Below, one piece after another: positions 13,251-25,723 of a stretch of 64,000 nucleotides of DNA. Numbering within the stretch: the stretch's first letter is position 1; the number at the start of each line of letters is the position of its first letter. The position numbers and the translations under genes are program-made. The stretch is from Atopsyche davidsoni (taxonomy: Eukaryota; Arthropoda; Insecta; Trichoptera; Hydrobiosidae): contig JAILWY010000028.1 of the NCBI GenBank assembly GCA_022113835.1, positions 3,844,001 through 3,908,000 on the forward strand. Direction: 5' to 3'. Under the pieces are notes generated by a model. The model made no database searches and had not been told where the DNA came from. It worked only from the letters and a program-made list of their open reading frames with translations.

Positions 13251-13416
13251 TAATAAAATGTTGCAGTTGTACTTAAGATTCAGAATTATGTGTTCAGCAA
13301 TTTTCACGGTGTATTTGTTAAGTTTCATTTTTAAAATTATTACTACTTTGTTTTTTTGTGCACAGCTTTAAAACGATTAACATTGATTTTAAATAGTAAT
13401 ATCTAATACTTTAGAC

Positions 13417-13419
<3 letters not shown>

Positions 13420-13457
<38 letters not shown>
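13420..13457. repeat. (AT)n microsatellite
   Basis: About 19 AT dinucleotides. Confidence 0.92.
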
Positions 13458-13460
<3 letters not shown>

Positions 13461-13555
13461 CTGGATAAGTATAGAGATTCGGACACTGCAATTCCCAGCT
13501 AAAGCACTCCAGGACTTCGGAGCAAACACTTGCCAATACCGCAGACCTGAGCACT

Positions 13556-13620
13556 AGTCAGGTCTAAACCAGGTCTACGTAGACCATACTATAGACCAGA
13601 GGTTCTCAAACACTGGAGCA
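13556..13620. repeat. Palindrome cluster and hAT-like end
   Basis: AGACCTGA...TCAGGTCT forms an 8-bp stem, followed by the 14-bp palindrome GGTCTACGTAGACC. CAGAGGTTCTCAAACACTGG at 13597 resembles a hAT-type 5' end; no matching 3' end was found. Confidence 0.4.
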
Positions 13621-14594
13621 AAGTAGACGTGTTTTTATATTTGGTTTCTATAAACCCCCTGCCTATAAAATATTTTAACTTCAAGGGTGTTTTTAATAGC
13701 CAACACAGAGCTTCTCACTGTTATAGGGTTTACTGTAAAGTAGACAATTGTTATTTGACCTAATAGGTACCCAGTTTAGCAATATTATAAAATCTCCTCA
13801 GTTCTATATTTTTTTATAAAATTATATATATTATATTATGCTTACAGAACGCTTAATGCCTTAATTTTGATGATGATATGTGATTCACTGTCGTGGACTT
13901 TGAATTCGTCTTATAGACATGGACCTCTGGGAGTTGATATAGTTCATTTACGGAAATATTATAAGTAATCTATCGTTTAAATAACATAATGGTCTGGTTT
14001 TGCTTTTAATTATTTATACACTGATTTTTCAATTAAAATTTTAAATTGTAAGTTTTTAAGGCTTCCAAAGAAAAAACATAGTTTCCTTGTTAAATAACTC
14101 TCCTCACCTCCAACTCCTAACTTCTCAAACTCCTGACAAAAGTTTAATCAGTGACCTATTTATAATGTTAACTATTTTTACTTGTTACAATGAAAATATT
14201 AATTGTTAAATATTTACAAGCTGTGTCTTTAGTGATGCAATTTATGGACATAATTAAATAATCAATCTCAAAATACGAGCTGGATGAAAGGAATCAGTTT
14301 TACAATTACGATTTTCAATCCTTTTATTTATTCGCTCTCCCCGGAAGCGAAATTCATACGCGAACGCTAAATAAATAAACGCGTCAGGTAGAAAGAAGCC
14401 TTTGCGTTTTCAGGCATTACAAAAACTCAACCGGACGGAAAATTTTCGCATTGGGGAGGAAATTCGGTAAACCGAGTGTCTGAACTACATTCCACCGAAT
14501 ACTCGCACCCGCAATGCAGTACCACAGCAGTGCTGGAAATTAATCATTTACTCGATCCTAGAGGAATACCTTCATATAAAAATAATAAAAAATT
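13621..14594. other. AT-rich sequence with a GC-richer island at 14330-14530
   Basis: The island has no ORF or splice structure I can support; it may be regulatory. Confidence 0.4.
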
Positions 14595-15690
14595 CATACA
14601 GAAATATGCTATCATTAAAAAAAACTATTCATAGCCTAGGATTACTTTACTGTGCGTAAAAAATCAAGTAAAGGTGTCAGTAAGTTTTGGCGGTCATTGT
14701 AATTAGATGATTCGGTTTCTTGGGTTAAAATATTAAGGTAATAATATTTAAATAAATAATGGATTATTAGGGAGAACTGAAAATTTCTAGTACCGACCAC
14801 CAAATCAAAAAAATCATACAAAAATATGCTATCATTAAAAAAAAAAACTATTCATAGTCTAGGATTACTTTACTGTGCGTGAAAAATCAAGTAAAAGTGT
14901 CAGTAAGTTTTGGCGGTCATTGTTATTAGATGATTCGGTTTTTAGTGTTAAAATATTAAGGTATTTATATTTTTAAAAATAAGGAATTATTAGGGAGAAC
15001 TGAAAATTTCTAGTACCGACCACCAAATCAAAAAAATCATACAAAAATATGCTATCATTTAAAAAAACTATTCACAGCCTAGGATTACTTTACTGTGCGT
15101 GAAAAATCAAGTAAAGGTGTCAGTAAGTTTTGGAGGTCATTGTGATTGGATGATTCGGTTTCATGGGTTAAAATATTAAGGTATTTATATTTTTAAAAAT
15201 AAGGGATTATTAGGGAGAACTGAAAATTTCTAGTACCGACCACCAAATCAAACAAATCATACAAAAATATGCTATCATTAAAAAAAAACTATTCACGGCC
15301 TAGGATTACTTTACTGTGCGTGAAAAATCAAGTAAAGGTGTCAAGTAAGTTTTGGCGGTGATTGTGATTGGATGATTCGGTTTTTAGTGTTAAAATATTA
15401 AGGTAATAATATTTAAATAAATAATGAATTATTAGGGAGAACTGAAAATTTATAGTACCCAACACCAAAGAATCAAAAAAATCATACAAAAATATGCTAT
15501 CATTTAAAAAAAACTATTCATAGTCTGTGCGTAAAAAATCAAGTAAAGGTGTCAGTAAGTTTTGGCGGTCATTGTAATTAGATGATTCGGTTTTTTGTGT
15601 TAAAATATTAATGTATTTATATTTTAAAAAATAAAGGATTATTAGGGAGAACTGAAAATTTCTAGTACCCAACACAAAAAATTTAAAAAA
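14595..15690 (+). repeat. Tandem array, about 220-225-bp unit, five copies
   Basis: CATACA(A/G)AAATATGCTATC recurs at 14595, 14815, 15038, 15258 and 15483. Shared blocks include TACTTTACTGTGCGT, GTAAGTTTTGGCGGTCATTG and ATTAGGGAGAACTGAAAATT. The fifth unit lacks the GGATTACTTTA segment. Boundaries are approximate. Confidence 0.93.
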
Positions 15691-17096
15691 ATCCGACTGT
15701 TTCAGTATTTTAAGACGAGATTAAAACCTTTTTATTTTTTTGTATTTTAACGGTTGCTCTGAAGTTTTATATCAAACTTATGAATATATATTTATATGTA
15801 TATATTATATATATATATGGTTTGGCTGCTCAATTGTAGACCCTATGTTCCCTAGCAATCTCCCCAAGGCATTGAACTACTGGACGGAATCTGGAGTCGT
15901 ATTTTAGATTTGCAAGAACAGTAAATCATGATCCCGTCATGCTTTGTTACCCCTCGGGTGAAAGGTTTCCAACTTGTGGATCGCACAGATTTTTCTGGAT
16001 CCTTATAGCCTTACAGCCTCAATGTCTATATTATCTGTATTATACTTTAACAATGACGGTAAATTTTTGCTTTATCAAATTAACTCACAGTAATCTTTAA
16101 TTTTCTTTGTAATACTCCTCAATTCAAACTCTGGGACTATATATACCAGGTATTGCAGCATTGGTTTTTATTGATTTATTCTTAAGTAGTAATAAAAAAA
16201 ACTATTTAATCCAATAAATAAATTATTTATTTTATGTATTTTAATATCATTATATTTATTTTGAGTCTTTTGGTTTATTTCCAAAAAAATTTGTGCAGTA
16301 CTGAAATATTGCAGTTTATCTCATTCGAAACACGTCTACTCTCAATTACACCACAGAACCATCTCATTTTCAGACAACCCTCACTCAGACGGGGTGTCTG
16401 AGTGAGGGTTGCTATACAGGCTGTATAGCACCCTTACTGTAGTATTTGAATCATTTATACAATGCAGATGACCAGCCAGTCCAGTTTTCAATCTGTATTA
16501 ACATAATTGCACTGACGCTCCAGTACAAATTACAGAGCTCAGCGTTATAGAGGTGTTTTCACCCTTATTTATGTACATCTCTATATATTATATGTCCCGA
16601 CACAGCCTTCGTGCAATTTTCCAATAGCATCCTATTTTGCGTTGTTTACCTAAAACTCTCGTAATAAAAAAAAATCCAATGAAAAATCGGTCGCATAACT
16701 GACTTAAGTAAAATATAAAGACTTGCTTAAACCAGTAAAAAAAACCAACTGATTTTAAAGATAAATAGATATTAATGCAATTACTTCAACACTTGTATTT
16801 TTATTCAGATTTGATCAGAATGTTGAAAAGATCTTTAAATAAATCCTACTTCTATTGATCAATCAAATAAAACACAGTAAATCTACTACAATTTGAAGCT
16901 TAATCAAGAAGACCTTCCTATTTTCGTAAATAAAATAGCGTAAAATGCAAGTCGTCACTATAAGTTCAATAAAAAATAAAATAAACGTGAAAAAGCCTTT
17001 TTTTATAATATTTTTCTAAAAACACGCAAACGAAGCTCTTTGATCGCGTAAGTGTAAAAATTGAATTTCACGAATACATTTATTAAGAAATTCAAT
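15691..17096. other. AT-rich sequence without a recognised gene, with a double hairpin
   Basis: Only notable structure: CAACCCTCACTCAGAC (16375-16390) pairs perfectly with GTCTGAGTGAGGGTTG (16396-16411) across a 5-nt loop, immediately followed by GCTATACAG-G-CTGTATAGC (16411-16429). Confidence 0.6.
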
Positions 17097-17156
17097 TAAG
17101 GTTGGCGAAACCGGTCACTAATAAAAACAAAAATGTGGAAAATCACTCAAGTATTT
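17097..17156 (+). repeat. Dispersed 60-bp repeat, copy 1
   Basis: GGTTGGCGAAACCGGTCACT and AATGTGGAAAATCACTCAAG occur here and at 20592-20650 with one visible difference. A shorter relative at about 41468-41520 keeps the flanking TTTGATAATGCCA and AAAATCACTCAAGTATTTT. It resembles the conserved 3' tails of non-LTR or Penelope-like retroelements. Confidence 0.65.
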
Positions 17157-17261
17157 TTATTCAAAATATTAATACATTTATTATTTCAAAGCAAAAAAAA
17201 TAGCTGCAACGTGTAACGTGCAAAGTGTTTTTTTTTTTTTTTAGCTGACTTATTATTTTAT

Positions 17262-17615
17262 AATGAGTATTGACAACTTGTCAAAAATCTTTAGGCGAGG
17301 CACCGAGGCGTGATAAATTATACATTTATGAAATAAAGGCTGAGGGGGTCGATGCGACCTACAGCCTTATCAAATACTTGAGTGAAAACTGGCAAGTGGA
17401 GTCTCGGCTTCGCTTGTCATCTTAATTGGTGGGCGGGGCACAATCCCGAGGATGAGAGGGTGTACATTAAGGAACGTTTCATCCACCAGCTGAAAGATGC
17501 AGCCTTAAAACACTCGGTTTATATCCTGAAACATCACATATACGAAAAAAAACGCTCGAGTATTCATATAAACAGAGCGTCCAAAGAGAGTATCGGGTAT
17601 TTGTTAGTTCAGTAA
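17262..17615 (+). pseudogene. Coding-like stretch in two overlapping frames, possible decayed gene fragment
   Basis: One plus frame is open from about 17262 to a stop near 17433 and reads EAPRRDKLYIYEIKAEGVDA, then TYSLIKYLSENWQVESRL. A second plus frame is open from 17382 to 17615 and includes HNPEDERVYIKERFIHQLKD. The handover at about 17.39-17.43 kb would fit a frameshifted relic, but GC-richer sequence also gives chance ORFs. No family is recognised. Confidence 0.2.
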
Positions 17616-17698
17616 AATAAAAACTACTTGTAATCACGTATTTTTTTAATTGTTGATTATAAGAATACAAAATGGAGAATTATTTCGTAAAGATGATG

Positions 17699-18050
17699 TT
17701 ATCCAAATGGTGATATTGCTGCCATTTCTGACCTGATGTTTTGTTTCAATTCCGTTAGGTTCATCGTATTATTCCCATAAACTCTACTTTTAAGGTATCC
17801 CCATACGAAATAGTCAAGAGCTTCTGGGAGGTCAGTTGATGTTACCTCTACGTGAAATGACCTTATTAGGGAATAATTCGTTAATAACTTCAATTGATTG
17901 ATTGGATGTATGACAAGTCTTGTTGGAAACACGTTTTTGAGTTGAAATCTTGAAACACCTGCAACTCTGGGCCCAAAATTTTTCGTAGCATATCGCAATA
18001 ATGGCCACTATTTTACATACACCCGATACTATTTTTGGACACCCTATATT
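17699..18050 (-). pseudogene. Mariner/Tc1-type transposase relic
   Basis: On the minus strand the segment ALDYFVWGYLKSRVY followed by ELKQNIRSEMAAI (about 17850-17700) matches the well-known C-terminal block of insect mariner/Tc1-superfamily transposases (form SPDLTPLDFFLWGYLKSKVY). The usual proline-aspartate catalytic neighbourhood is altered, and the upstream part is spread over two frames, so it is dead. A TAGGGTGTCC-like end sequence on the same strand at about 18035-18048 could be part of its terminal repeat. Confidence 0.7.
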
Positions 18051-18069
18051 TATTTCTGATCCCAAGTGG

Positions 18070-20340
18070 GTTCGAACAACTACTTGTTATCGTGTTTTCA
18101 TATATTAACTCATAAATATAGTAACCCAGCGTAAATTTTAATCGTCTTGTGCAAGTGTGTAATAATGTGTATATCATGCATATTTCATGTGTAGATTGGA
18201 TTCTATATAATAAAAAAAAATTCACGATTACTGCGTCACTGTAACAGAGAAAGAATTTGATTGGTTGAAGATGCGAATTTAATTATTATTATTAAAAAAT
18301 AATTATTGGGCTTTCTTAAATGACCGCATATGCAAATAGTACAATATAATATATTATTAATAGTCTGGCAATATATTAACAAAATATATTGTTTACTCAC
18401 AGTAATATTGTTAGAATAACAAACCTATATGGGTTCGAAGGCATTTTTTTTTACTAACTACTTGTCACATGATTTAGGATTAAAAATTAAATAAAAATAG
18501 CTTTATTTAAAAAAAAACAGTATTGTTGAGTCATTGAGTTAAATTATTTTACGTAAATTTATTATACGTGTTTTTAAGGTATAAATCGATTTTTTTTAAT
18601 ATAAGAATTAACCAACGATGCTGAGGTCTTTCCAACGTTTATAATGTGTTATTTTAAAAGTGTTTTAAATGTTCGGGCACACCTCTCCAAGCTTTTTACT
18701 TTAATCTAAGTAAGTATCGATAGGACAGCGTTTGATCGACAGTTTGTCAATAAAATTTTAATGGATTGTTTGATTCTGAAGTCACTCTTTATGCTTTCAC
18801 TATCGATTAAAAATTACACACTATAGATGCTTCATTTTAATTTTTAATATTTTTTGTTTGTTCAGCTTACTAAGCGTGCTTTTATTATATTTAAACAGTG
18901 GTCAGCTATTTCAGAATCAATTAATTTTTCTCAATTTACCAATTACTTGTTACTACAAATTTTTAACCTCACCTTCACAAAGCTTTCTCAGTTTTTCGTG
19001 GTAAACGTGTCTTTATATATAAGTATTTTTTTATGATTTGAACAGTGCTTAACTTGTACAATACATCAGAACTACTAAAAAAATTAATCGTCTTTATGTT
19101 TCATGAAAAATTACGACCTATGATATACTCTTATTTAACATTACTTTCAAGTTTAACCCCTAGTGGTGGTTTTCCTCTGAGACCTATTTAAAAGAATAAC
19201 GATGTGTGGAAAATTCCTATGGGCGAAGTAAAGTCTTTTTACAAAATTACTTTTACTCATTATATTATAAGTATAAGTCTGCCAACAATAAATACGATGA
19301 CTGCAAGCTGAATACATTTTTTTTGTTAAATAAATAAAAATGTGTCAAAACTGTGGCTTTAGAGTGTTTTTATTGATGTAAGACGTTTTAATCATTTTTT
19401 TGTACCACGTGTTTTAAACAGTGTGTATAAAACATACCCAACAAATATAAATTATTTGTAAACGTTTACAAGCAAATAAACATGATGCTGTGGTACGATA
19501 AAGTACAAAAACTTTTTATGTATTTTAATGTTTGGTTCTGAAGTTTAATTTGTACAAATAGTGCGAAAATATAGACGCAAGGCTTTTTTTGAAATATCAG
19601 TTAATTTTTTAGCAAATTCGGTATATTTTTTTCGTTAATACTAGTTTTTTGCACACTAAATTCTAATTCAATATTCAAGTCCCCGGTTTTGCCGTCAGAA
19701 TAATTAATCCCCGATCAATTACAAGGGTATTGTGTCGTTATTTCGCTCGCCAGCCTCGCAGAGTGGCCGATACACCCTCCCTGAAAGTGACAATCAACTT
19801 CAACCCCCTCGTCCCTTGTCAGTGATATTACAAAATCGAAAATACTGTAAGGCTCTTAATTTCGATATCAAAATCAAAATCACCGGCCTGTAATTCAATT
19901 ACCCGAACACCGAATTATAAAACTCGGTTGTATACTCTATAAGTCGATTCGGTTTTTTAGGTGTTGCTTCGCTTTCAGGGACACGTATATCTTTCAGTTT
20001 TTTTTTACAAGTGGCGTTTTTATTTATAAGTCTACAAAGGTGCACTCTGCGTCGCGGATTTTCAGCAACTATTTATATTTTGCGTAACGTGTTACAGTAC
20101 GCCCTGGTTCAGACCAGTGATCAATTTGCGTCGTCATTTTTATATGAGATGGCCGCCTCCGCATATCTAATCTGGTTATTCACACTAACAGGAAAAATCA
20201 ATATCCCCGGCCACGGTCGGCCTGAGGTAATTATGTTCCGCGACTGATGAGCTGCCTCGCAATCACATTTGCCATATCCTAGAACTGTGAGCCAATCGTG
20301 ATTGTCCCTACTCTACCCCAAAAATAAAACAATGAAAGTG
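18070..20340. other. AT-rich sequence with a GC-richer island at 19680-20250
   Basis: The island includes TAATTA/TAATCC homeodomain-type sites and several short open frames but no credible splice pattern. It may be a regulatory region; nothing else is recognised. Confidence 0.4.
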
Positions 20341-20399
20341 CCAAAACAGGGCCCACTGAAGCGTTACATATAAGCAATGCCCATATCCTTTAAAGGACT

Positions 20400-21260
20400 A
20401 GAAAGAAATATGTCTTAAAAGTGCCTATTGAGGTGTTAGATGTTTATATACATATATTGTCTAGGTATACCATATACTACAATACACTAGAAGCTAATAT
20501 TCATAGCTCCTGATGCTGCCTATTGATGCGTTATATGTTAAGAAATTCAATATTTTTGACAGAGAGTCACTCTGTTTGATAATGCCATCGTTAAAGGTTG
20601 GCGAAACCGGTCACTAATAAAAACGAAAATGTGGAAAATCACTCAAGTATTATGTTTAGTACATATAGTGCCAAGGTAATGACCATATCCTACAATAAAC
20701 TAAAAGCCAACATTCCTAATTCTACCTTAAAAAGTGGTCATTGATGCGTTACATGTTCGAGTACATATATTTCCAAGGTAATGACCATATCCTACGATAA
20801 ACTAGAAGCCAATATTCATAACTCTTAATTCTACCTCAAAAAGTGGTCATTTATGCGTCACATGTTCTAGTACATATATTGCCTAGATTAAGACCATATC
20901 CTACAATATACTAAAAGGCAATATTGATGACTTCTAATCCTACCCCAAAATGTGTTTTTTGAGGCGTTACATGTTCTAGTACATATATTTCCTAAGTAAT
21001 AAATATATCCTACAATGAACTAGAAGCCAATATTATATAGCTCCTAATACTACCCCAAAAATTGCCTATTGATGGCTTACATGTTCTTGTACTTATATTT
21101 CCTAAGTAATTACCATATTCTACGGATAACTAGAAGGCGATATAATATTTGTACCACAAAAAGTGGTCATTGAGGCGTTTTACTCATATTTCTCATTACC
21201 TTAGAAAAACTTTTAAGCAATAGAAATAATCTTTAATACCACCAAAAATGTGGCTATTTA
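20400..21260 (+). repeat. Degenerate tandem array, about 110-bp unit, six to seven copies
   Basis: GTACATATATT-CC-A recurs near 20448, 20658, 20761, 20870, 20979 and 21092, with ACCATATCCTAC, ACTAGAAGCCAATATT and GGTCATTGATGCGTTAC in between. Units are diverged. A 60-bp dispersed repeat (20592-20650) interrupts the array between units 1 and 2. Confidence 0.85.
20592..20650 (+). repeat. Dispersed 60-bp repeat, copy 2, inside the 110-bp array
   Basis: Near-identical to 17097-17156 and preceded by TTTGATAATGCCAT, as in the 41.47-kb relative. Confidence 0.65.
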
Positions 21261-23599
21261 AGAATTCATACATTGTTTTTTATTATACCACATACTATAA
21301 GCTTATTTTTATTCCAAACTCGCTGGAGATTCACCAAATGGCAAGCCGTCTCAGTTCTTCTCCGTGGAGTTGAAGAATCGACACTTTAAACAGCAACCAT
21401 GCAAAGAGGCGTTTATAAAATAAATAAATGGTATTAATTAGTTGGTTTATTGGCTCAGTAATAAAACCGTTGTTTTTTTTATCGGGAGGTCCCTTAAAAC
21501 TTCAATTTAACCACGGTCAAGGACCATTCGTATTGAGATGTGTTGTCATAAAAAAAATACCCTACCCTTACACTACAACCCTACACTCAGTTTCACTCCC
21601 GAGTCTAGAGTCTAGTCTAGACTTCAAGGGTAGATCGACTAATTTAAATTCTATAAAGTAGAAACGATAAACGATAAATATAAATATAAAAAAATAGATT
21701 AGCGAGACAAAGACAAAATCGCTCACTAACAAAAAAATATGTAACCTTCTAGCCTCTACTTTAAATTTCAGCATTTCTCTTTTCTACCGAATGCATAGCA
21801 AAATACGAGTTTTTTTGTATTTTAAAGAGTTTGTTACGTGTTTCCTTATCGTCAAACCATGGTTGTGTAGTATTTTTTTCAGAATACATAAAAAAATCTA
21901 CGACCACGAGCTTGACATTTTTTTTTCAGTAACAACCATTCTTTTATGTGTGGGTCGGGTCATGTTTGTCGAAGGGATGTAAACGTAACCTCGCCGTGAA
22001 GTGTGGACAGTAAGGATGTTGCAAATTTCACCGGACGTAATTCACAGGTATCAATTCACCGACACGACTGAATAGTCAAATCAAAACATTAAAAAATATT
22101 CAAGGTATATTGACTGCATTGGCAACATTATTGGGTGTGATCTGAAAAATTTCGGGGCCGTTGTTATCGTCAATTTATTTCTTATGTGTTACGGTTATTC
22201 ATACTACTCAACGAGTCCTATGAAAGTAAGAAAAAGCTATGCTGTGGAAAAATATAAATATTTGTTATAAGAAAGGTAGAAGGTAGGGTAGAGTACGAAA
22301 AAATATATAGAAAATCACAACGTAGGGGAAAAAAGTTTGGAGGCTCTCCCTCGTTGGCTGAAAGGTTGTATTTCAGTGACCAGTCCGTTGTGGTTGGTAA
22401 ATTGTGAAAGGTAGCGATAAAGCAGACAAAGTATTTGCCGAATGGATGTATATGTGATCAAACAGTGAAAAAATGTGAACCACACCACGTTTACAATGCT
22501 CTCGTGGGCATCGCAAATAACCGACCAGGACATCATAGAATGGGATTGAATATACCAGCAAAGCCTAGGTTTATATAAATATATATATTTATATATATAT
22601 ATTCATGAAACTCTAATTCTGCTTGCCTTGATCTAGAATCCATCTCACGAAACTGATATGTCTTTTTAACCAGCGAAAACCTGTAGTTTAGTAAGTTGAT
22701 AATCGCAAATGAAAAAAAACTAAATGTTTTAAACATCTGCAAATATTTATCGTAAAATCTATATATTGATTTTATATACAAAACACGATAAAAAAATATA
22801 ATAAAAGTATTTTGTTTTATTATATATAAACTTGTGAATTTTGAGTTTAAGCGTTGCAAATGGACACATTAAAACTTATAACGTTACAAAGTTTGTTTTC
22901 TTTTCTTCGACGAGATAACCGTTAACCCCGCAACGTATTATAAGTTTACGTTTGTAATTTAAATTCGTAAGCCAGTATAAATAAAACAAAGCAAAAAGCA
23001 AAAGCGTACACAAAATATTGATCCATTCATTTTACTTTTACTTGCAAAGATTAAATTTTGGTTAAACTAGGTTATGTATATATCTAATATCGATCCACCA
23101 CATTTTTTATTAATAAATATTATATTCTAGTGTTTTTATTTTTTTCTACAAAGACTATATTTTGATTGAGCAATTTAACGACATTAATTTAAATTCGTAA
23201 TCCATTATAAATGAAACAGCGTATAAGTAGAGTGTGCAAAAAATATTGATCACAATGATTGTATTTTGATAAGGCTCAGGTTATGAATACATTATATATT
23301 AATCAACGTATTTTTTTTATTTATAGGGTGTACATAAATTATTGATAAAAAAATTGATTAAATGATATATATTAATAAGGTTTTTTTTATAGTTTATCTG
23401 CTTCATATATCAGCTTTTATGACTAGTTATAATATTTTTTATAGTGAGTCATGAAATAGGTTTTTTATACAGCCTTATTTTAAACACTTGCACTTAGTTT
23501 AATATACATAGTAAAGGGTAGGTTTTAGGGATTGCAATTCGGTCGCAAGTTGTGTCGCCGCGTGTGTAGTGGACTTTAAGCTCCAGGCAAGAATAAAAA
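21261..23599. other. AT-rich sequence without a recognised gene
   Basis: Short ORFs at 21428-21661, 21568-21774 and 22533-22859 overlap each other on opposite strands in low-complexity DNA and have no splice or domain support. Confidence 0.5.
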
Positions 23600-23745
23600 T
23601 CAGGGCTTCTCCATGGTTAGAATTTCAGGAATTCGTCGTACGTGATATTTCAGCCAATCACGAGTCGAGCAGCCATTCAGGCCAATAAAGACGCGACGGC
23701 CATTTACAAATTTCAGTCCAAAGCATCTGCGTCCCACGTTTGAAT
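23600..23745 (-). CDS. Candidate terminal exon on the minus strand, product unknown
   Basis: A minus-strand acceptor (gaatatatttcag, ending at 23746) opens a frame reading GRRCFGLKFVNGRRVFIGLN, then GCSTRDWLKYHVRRIPEIL, closed by TGA at 23602-23600. The stretch is protein-like: alternating hydrophobic strands followed by an amphipathic helix, loosely like the last strand and C-terminal helix of a PH-type fold. That comparison is an impression only. It needs an upstream exon ending with one base; none is identified. If the 36.6-kb promoter is real, this could be its far end, but no exon links them. AATAAA on this strand lies near 23320. Confidence 0.3.
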
Positions 23746-24714
23746 CTGAAATATATTCAATTTCATACATAATTGAAAAGCCTACTTCAGCGTGAGAGAC
23801 AGAAGCCTTTTTCAATAAAATTTTGTTTAAAATTAAGTGATTGTGAATATTATCGTTTCCTTGAGTATCTAAAGAAAAAATAAACGTTTTATTCTATCAA
23901 AAATAATGCAAGTTTGCTTTACTTTGAATATTATAGATACAATATACTTTTGAATTACCATATAAAAATAACACATAACTCAACATATTCAAAAAACTTG
24001 AGTGATATAAGATTTATTAAAAATATAAATAATAATCATTGGTATTAAGATCTGACAAAAATGTAGATTTTTCGGTATTAACTTTTGTAACATATAACTA
24101 CTATTTAAGTGCTTTTTGACTGAAAAATAAGTTTTTACAATGTGGGCTCGCAGATCGAGATTGAATTTTAATCTAAAAGCCTATAGAGCCTGAAAGTTTT
24201 CCCCTGAACAATTTTGAAATTGAATTTTCTCAGCCTGCTTTCTAATATTGACATGTAAATTTTGCCATACAGGAAAGTTGATGAGTTTTTTTTACATTTA
24301 CAATTTTTAAATACTTTAATGCGTTTATTAAAAAAATGTTTATTGTGCAGAAGATGTGAGTTTCATTTATGGGTGCTTGAATTTTGGACACGAGATTGGG
24401 TTAGGATGTGAAAATTGCATTTCCAAATACAATTTAAATCACCCCATAGGGTCGAGACGCGAAGGTTGTATGTGAGGAAAATATAAAGTCACTAGAAGGC
24501 GAGAAATAACACCAACTTCCATCAAATGTCTGAAAAAATATTCATGTTCATATAAATAATCACGTTCACCCAAAACATGAATAAAAAAATATATTTACAT
24601 TCAAAATATTGTTAGAAACTAGCCACTTGGTTATTATAAATTAAACCAGTAAATAATGGATTATTGATAAGCTGTATTATCATAAAAAAATGTAGTTAAA
24701 TATAGGTTTTACAT

Positions 24715-25117
24715 TACATTTTAAATTTACTATTAATATGATAAATATGTGTTTTTCCGATTGAAGTGTAGAAATTTGGAGATTCATCTGGTCCATTTTA
24801 CAAGAGTCCTAAATATTTAAAAATTATTTTTTTAATTGAAATTAAAAGATTAAATATAAACCATGTGCGCCTTATTATTTTAAAAATTAAAAAAAAAAAT
24901 TCTTCAACAAACTTTGGTTTTGAAAAGTCGTCATTTTATCCAATTTTTCAACATCTTCAAGATTTTATTTTACCCTTAAAATGGAAGTTAATTAAATAAT
25001 AAAAAATAGATAAATATAATTTATAGTTTTCTCAATACTCTGTAAAAAATTCAACTTTCGATATAGCAAAAAAAGTGACAATTAAATTATTTAAATGAAT
25101 CTCGATTATGCGGACTA
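24715..25117 (-). mobile_element. TTAA-type MITE copy, inverted, degraded
   Basis: Contains the reversed family blocks (GTTTTTCCGATTGAAGTG at about 24750; AACTTTGGTTTTGAAAAGTC at about 24909; CATCTTCAAGATTTTATTTT at about 24952). The terminus survives as AGGCCCTTAA at about 25115; the other end is missing. Confidence 0.65.
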
Positions 25118-25723
25118 GGCCCTTAAAAAACTTATCCAAATACGATCAGACATCTCGAAAACATGTTTTTTTTCTGTTGGGAGTATCACAAGTTAAACCA
25201 GGCTATCGCAGATAATTAATAAGCCTAATTTTCACTCCGAGCTTGTGAATAAGATAAGGTATCCCAAAGGATTCGTAATTTCAGGAATGTCGAAACTTTT
25301 CTTTCATGAAAGAACTGCTCTCCTCGCCCAAAGGACGCACTTATCTCCTCTCCTGTGGGACTTTCCTTTTATTTCAAACGATATTATATTTGCTGGTGTC
25401 CGATGCTCGTAAACGTGGATGGTTTTTCAGGAAAGGTTCTATACATGTTGGCATATCACATGAAATCGTCGCTCGATAACCATGCTGAAGCTTTATAGAA
25501 AACTATTGGCCTCAATACGATGTCTTTTCGTGTTCAATCTAAATATTTTTACTCATCTGTATTCTTGTAAGCTTCATAAATGTACTTGCATTTTCAGTTT
25601 TTGTAATATACAATAAATTCGTAAAATTGTGTAAAATGATAACCTAATACTTAAAAATCCTTAACTGTTAAAAAAAATGTTGATTTATTTTCATTTGTTG
25701 TATACAATAAACTCGTATTTTTA

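Noticed and set aside
18060..18080. GGGTTCGAAC as a tRNA B box
   Set aside because: No A box at the right distance and no cloverleaf.
22533..22859. 108-codon minus ORF
   Set aside because: The translation is dominated by Tyr/Ile/Phe from A/T-rich and (TA)n sequence, with no splice or domain signal.
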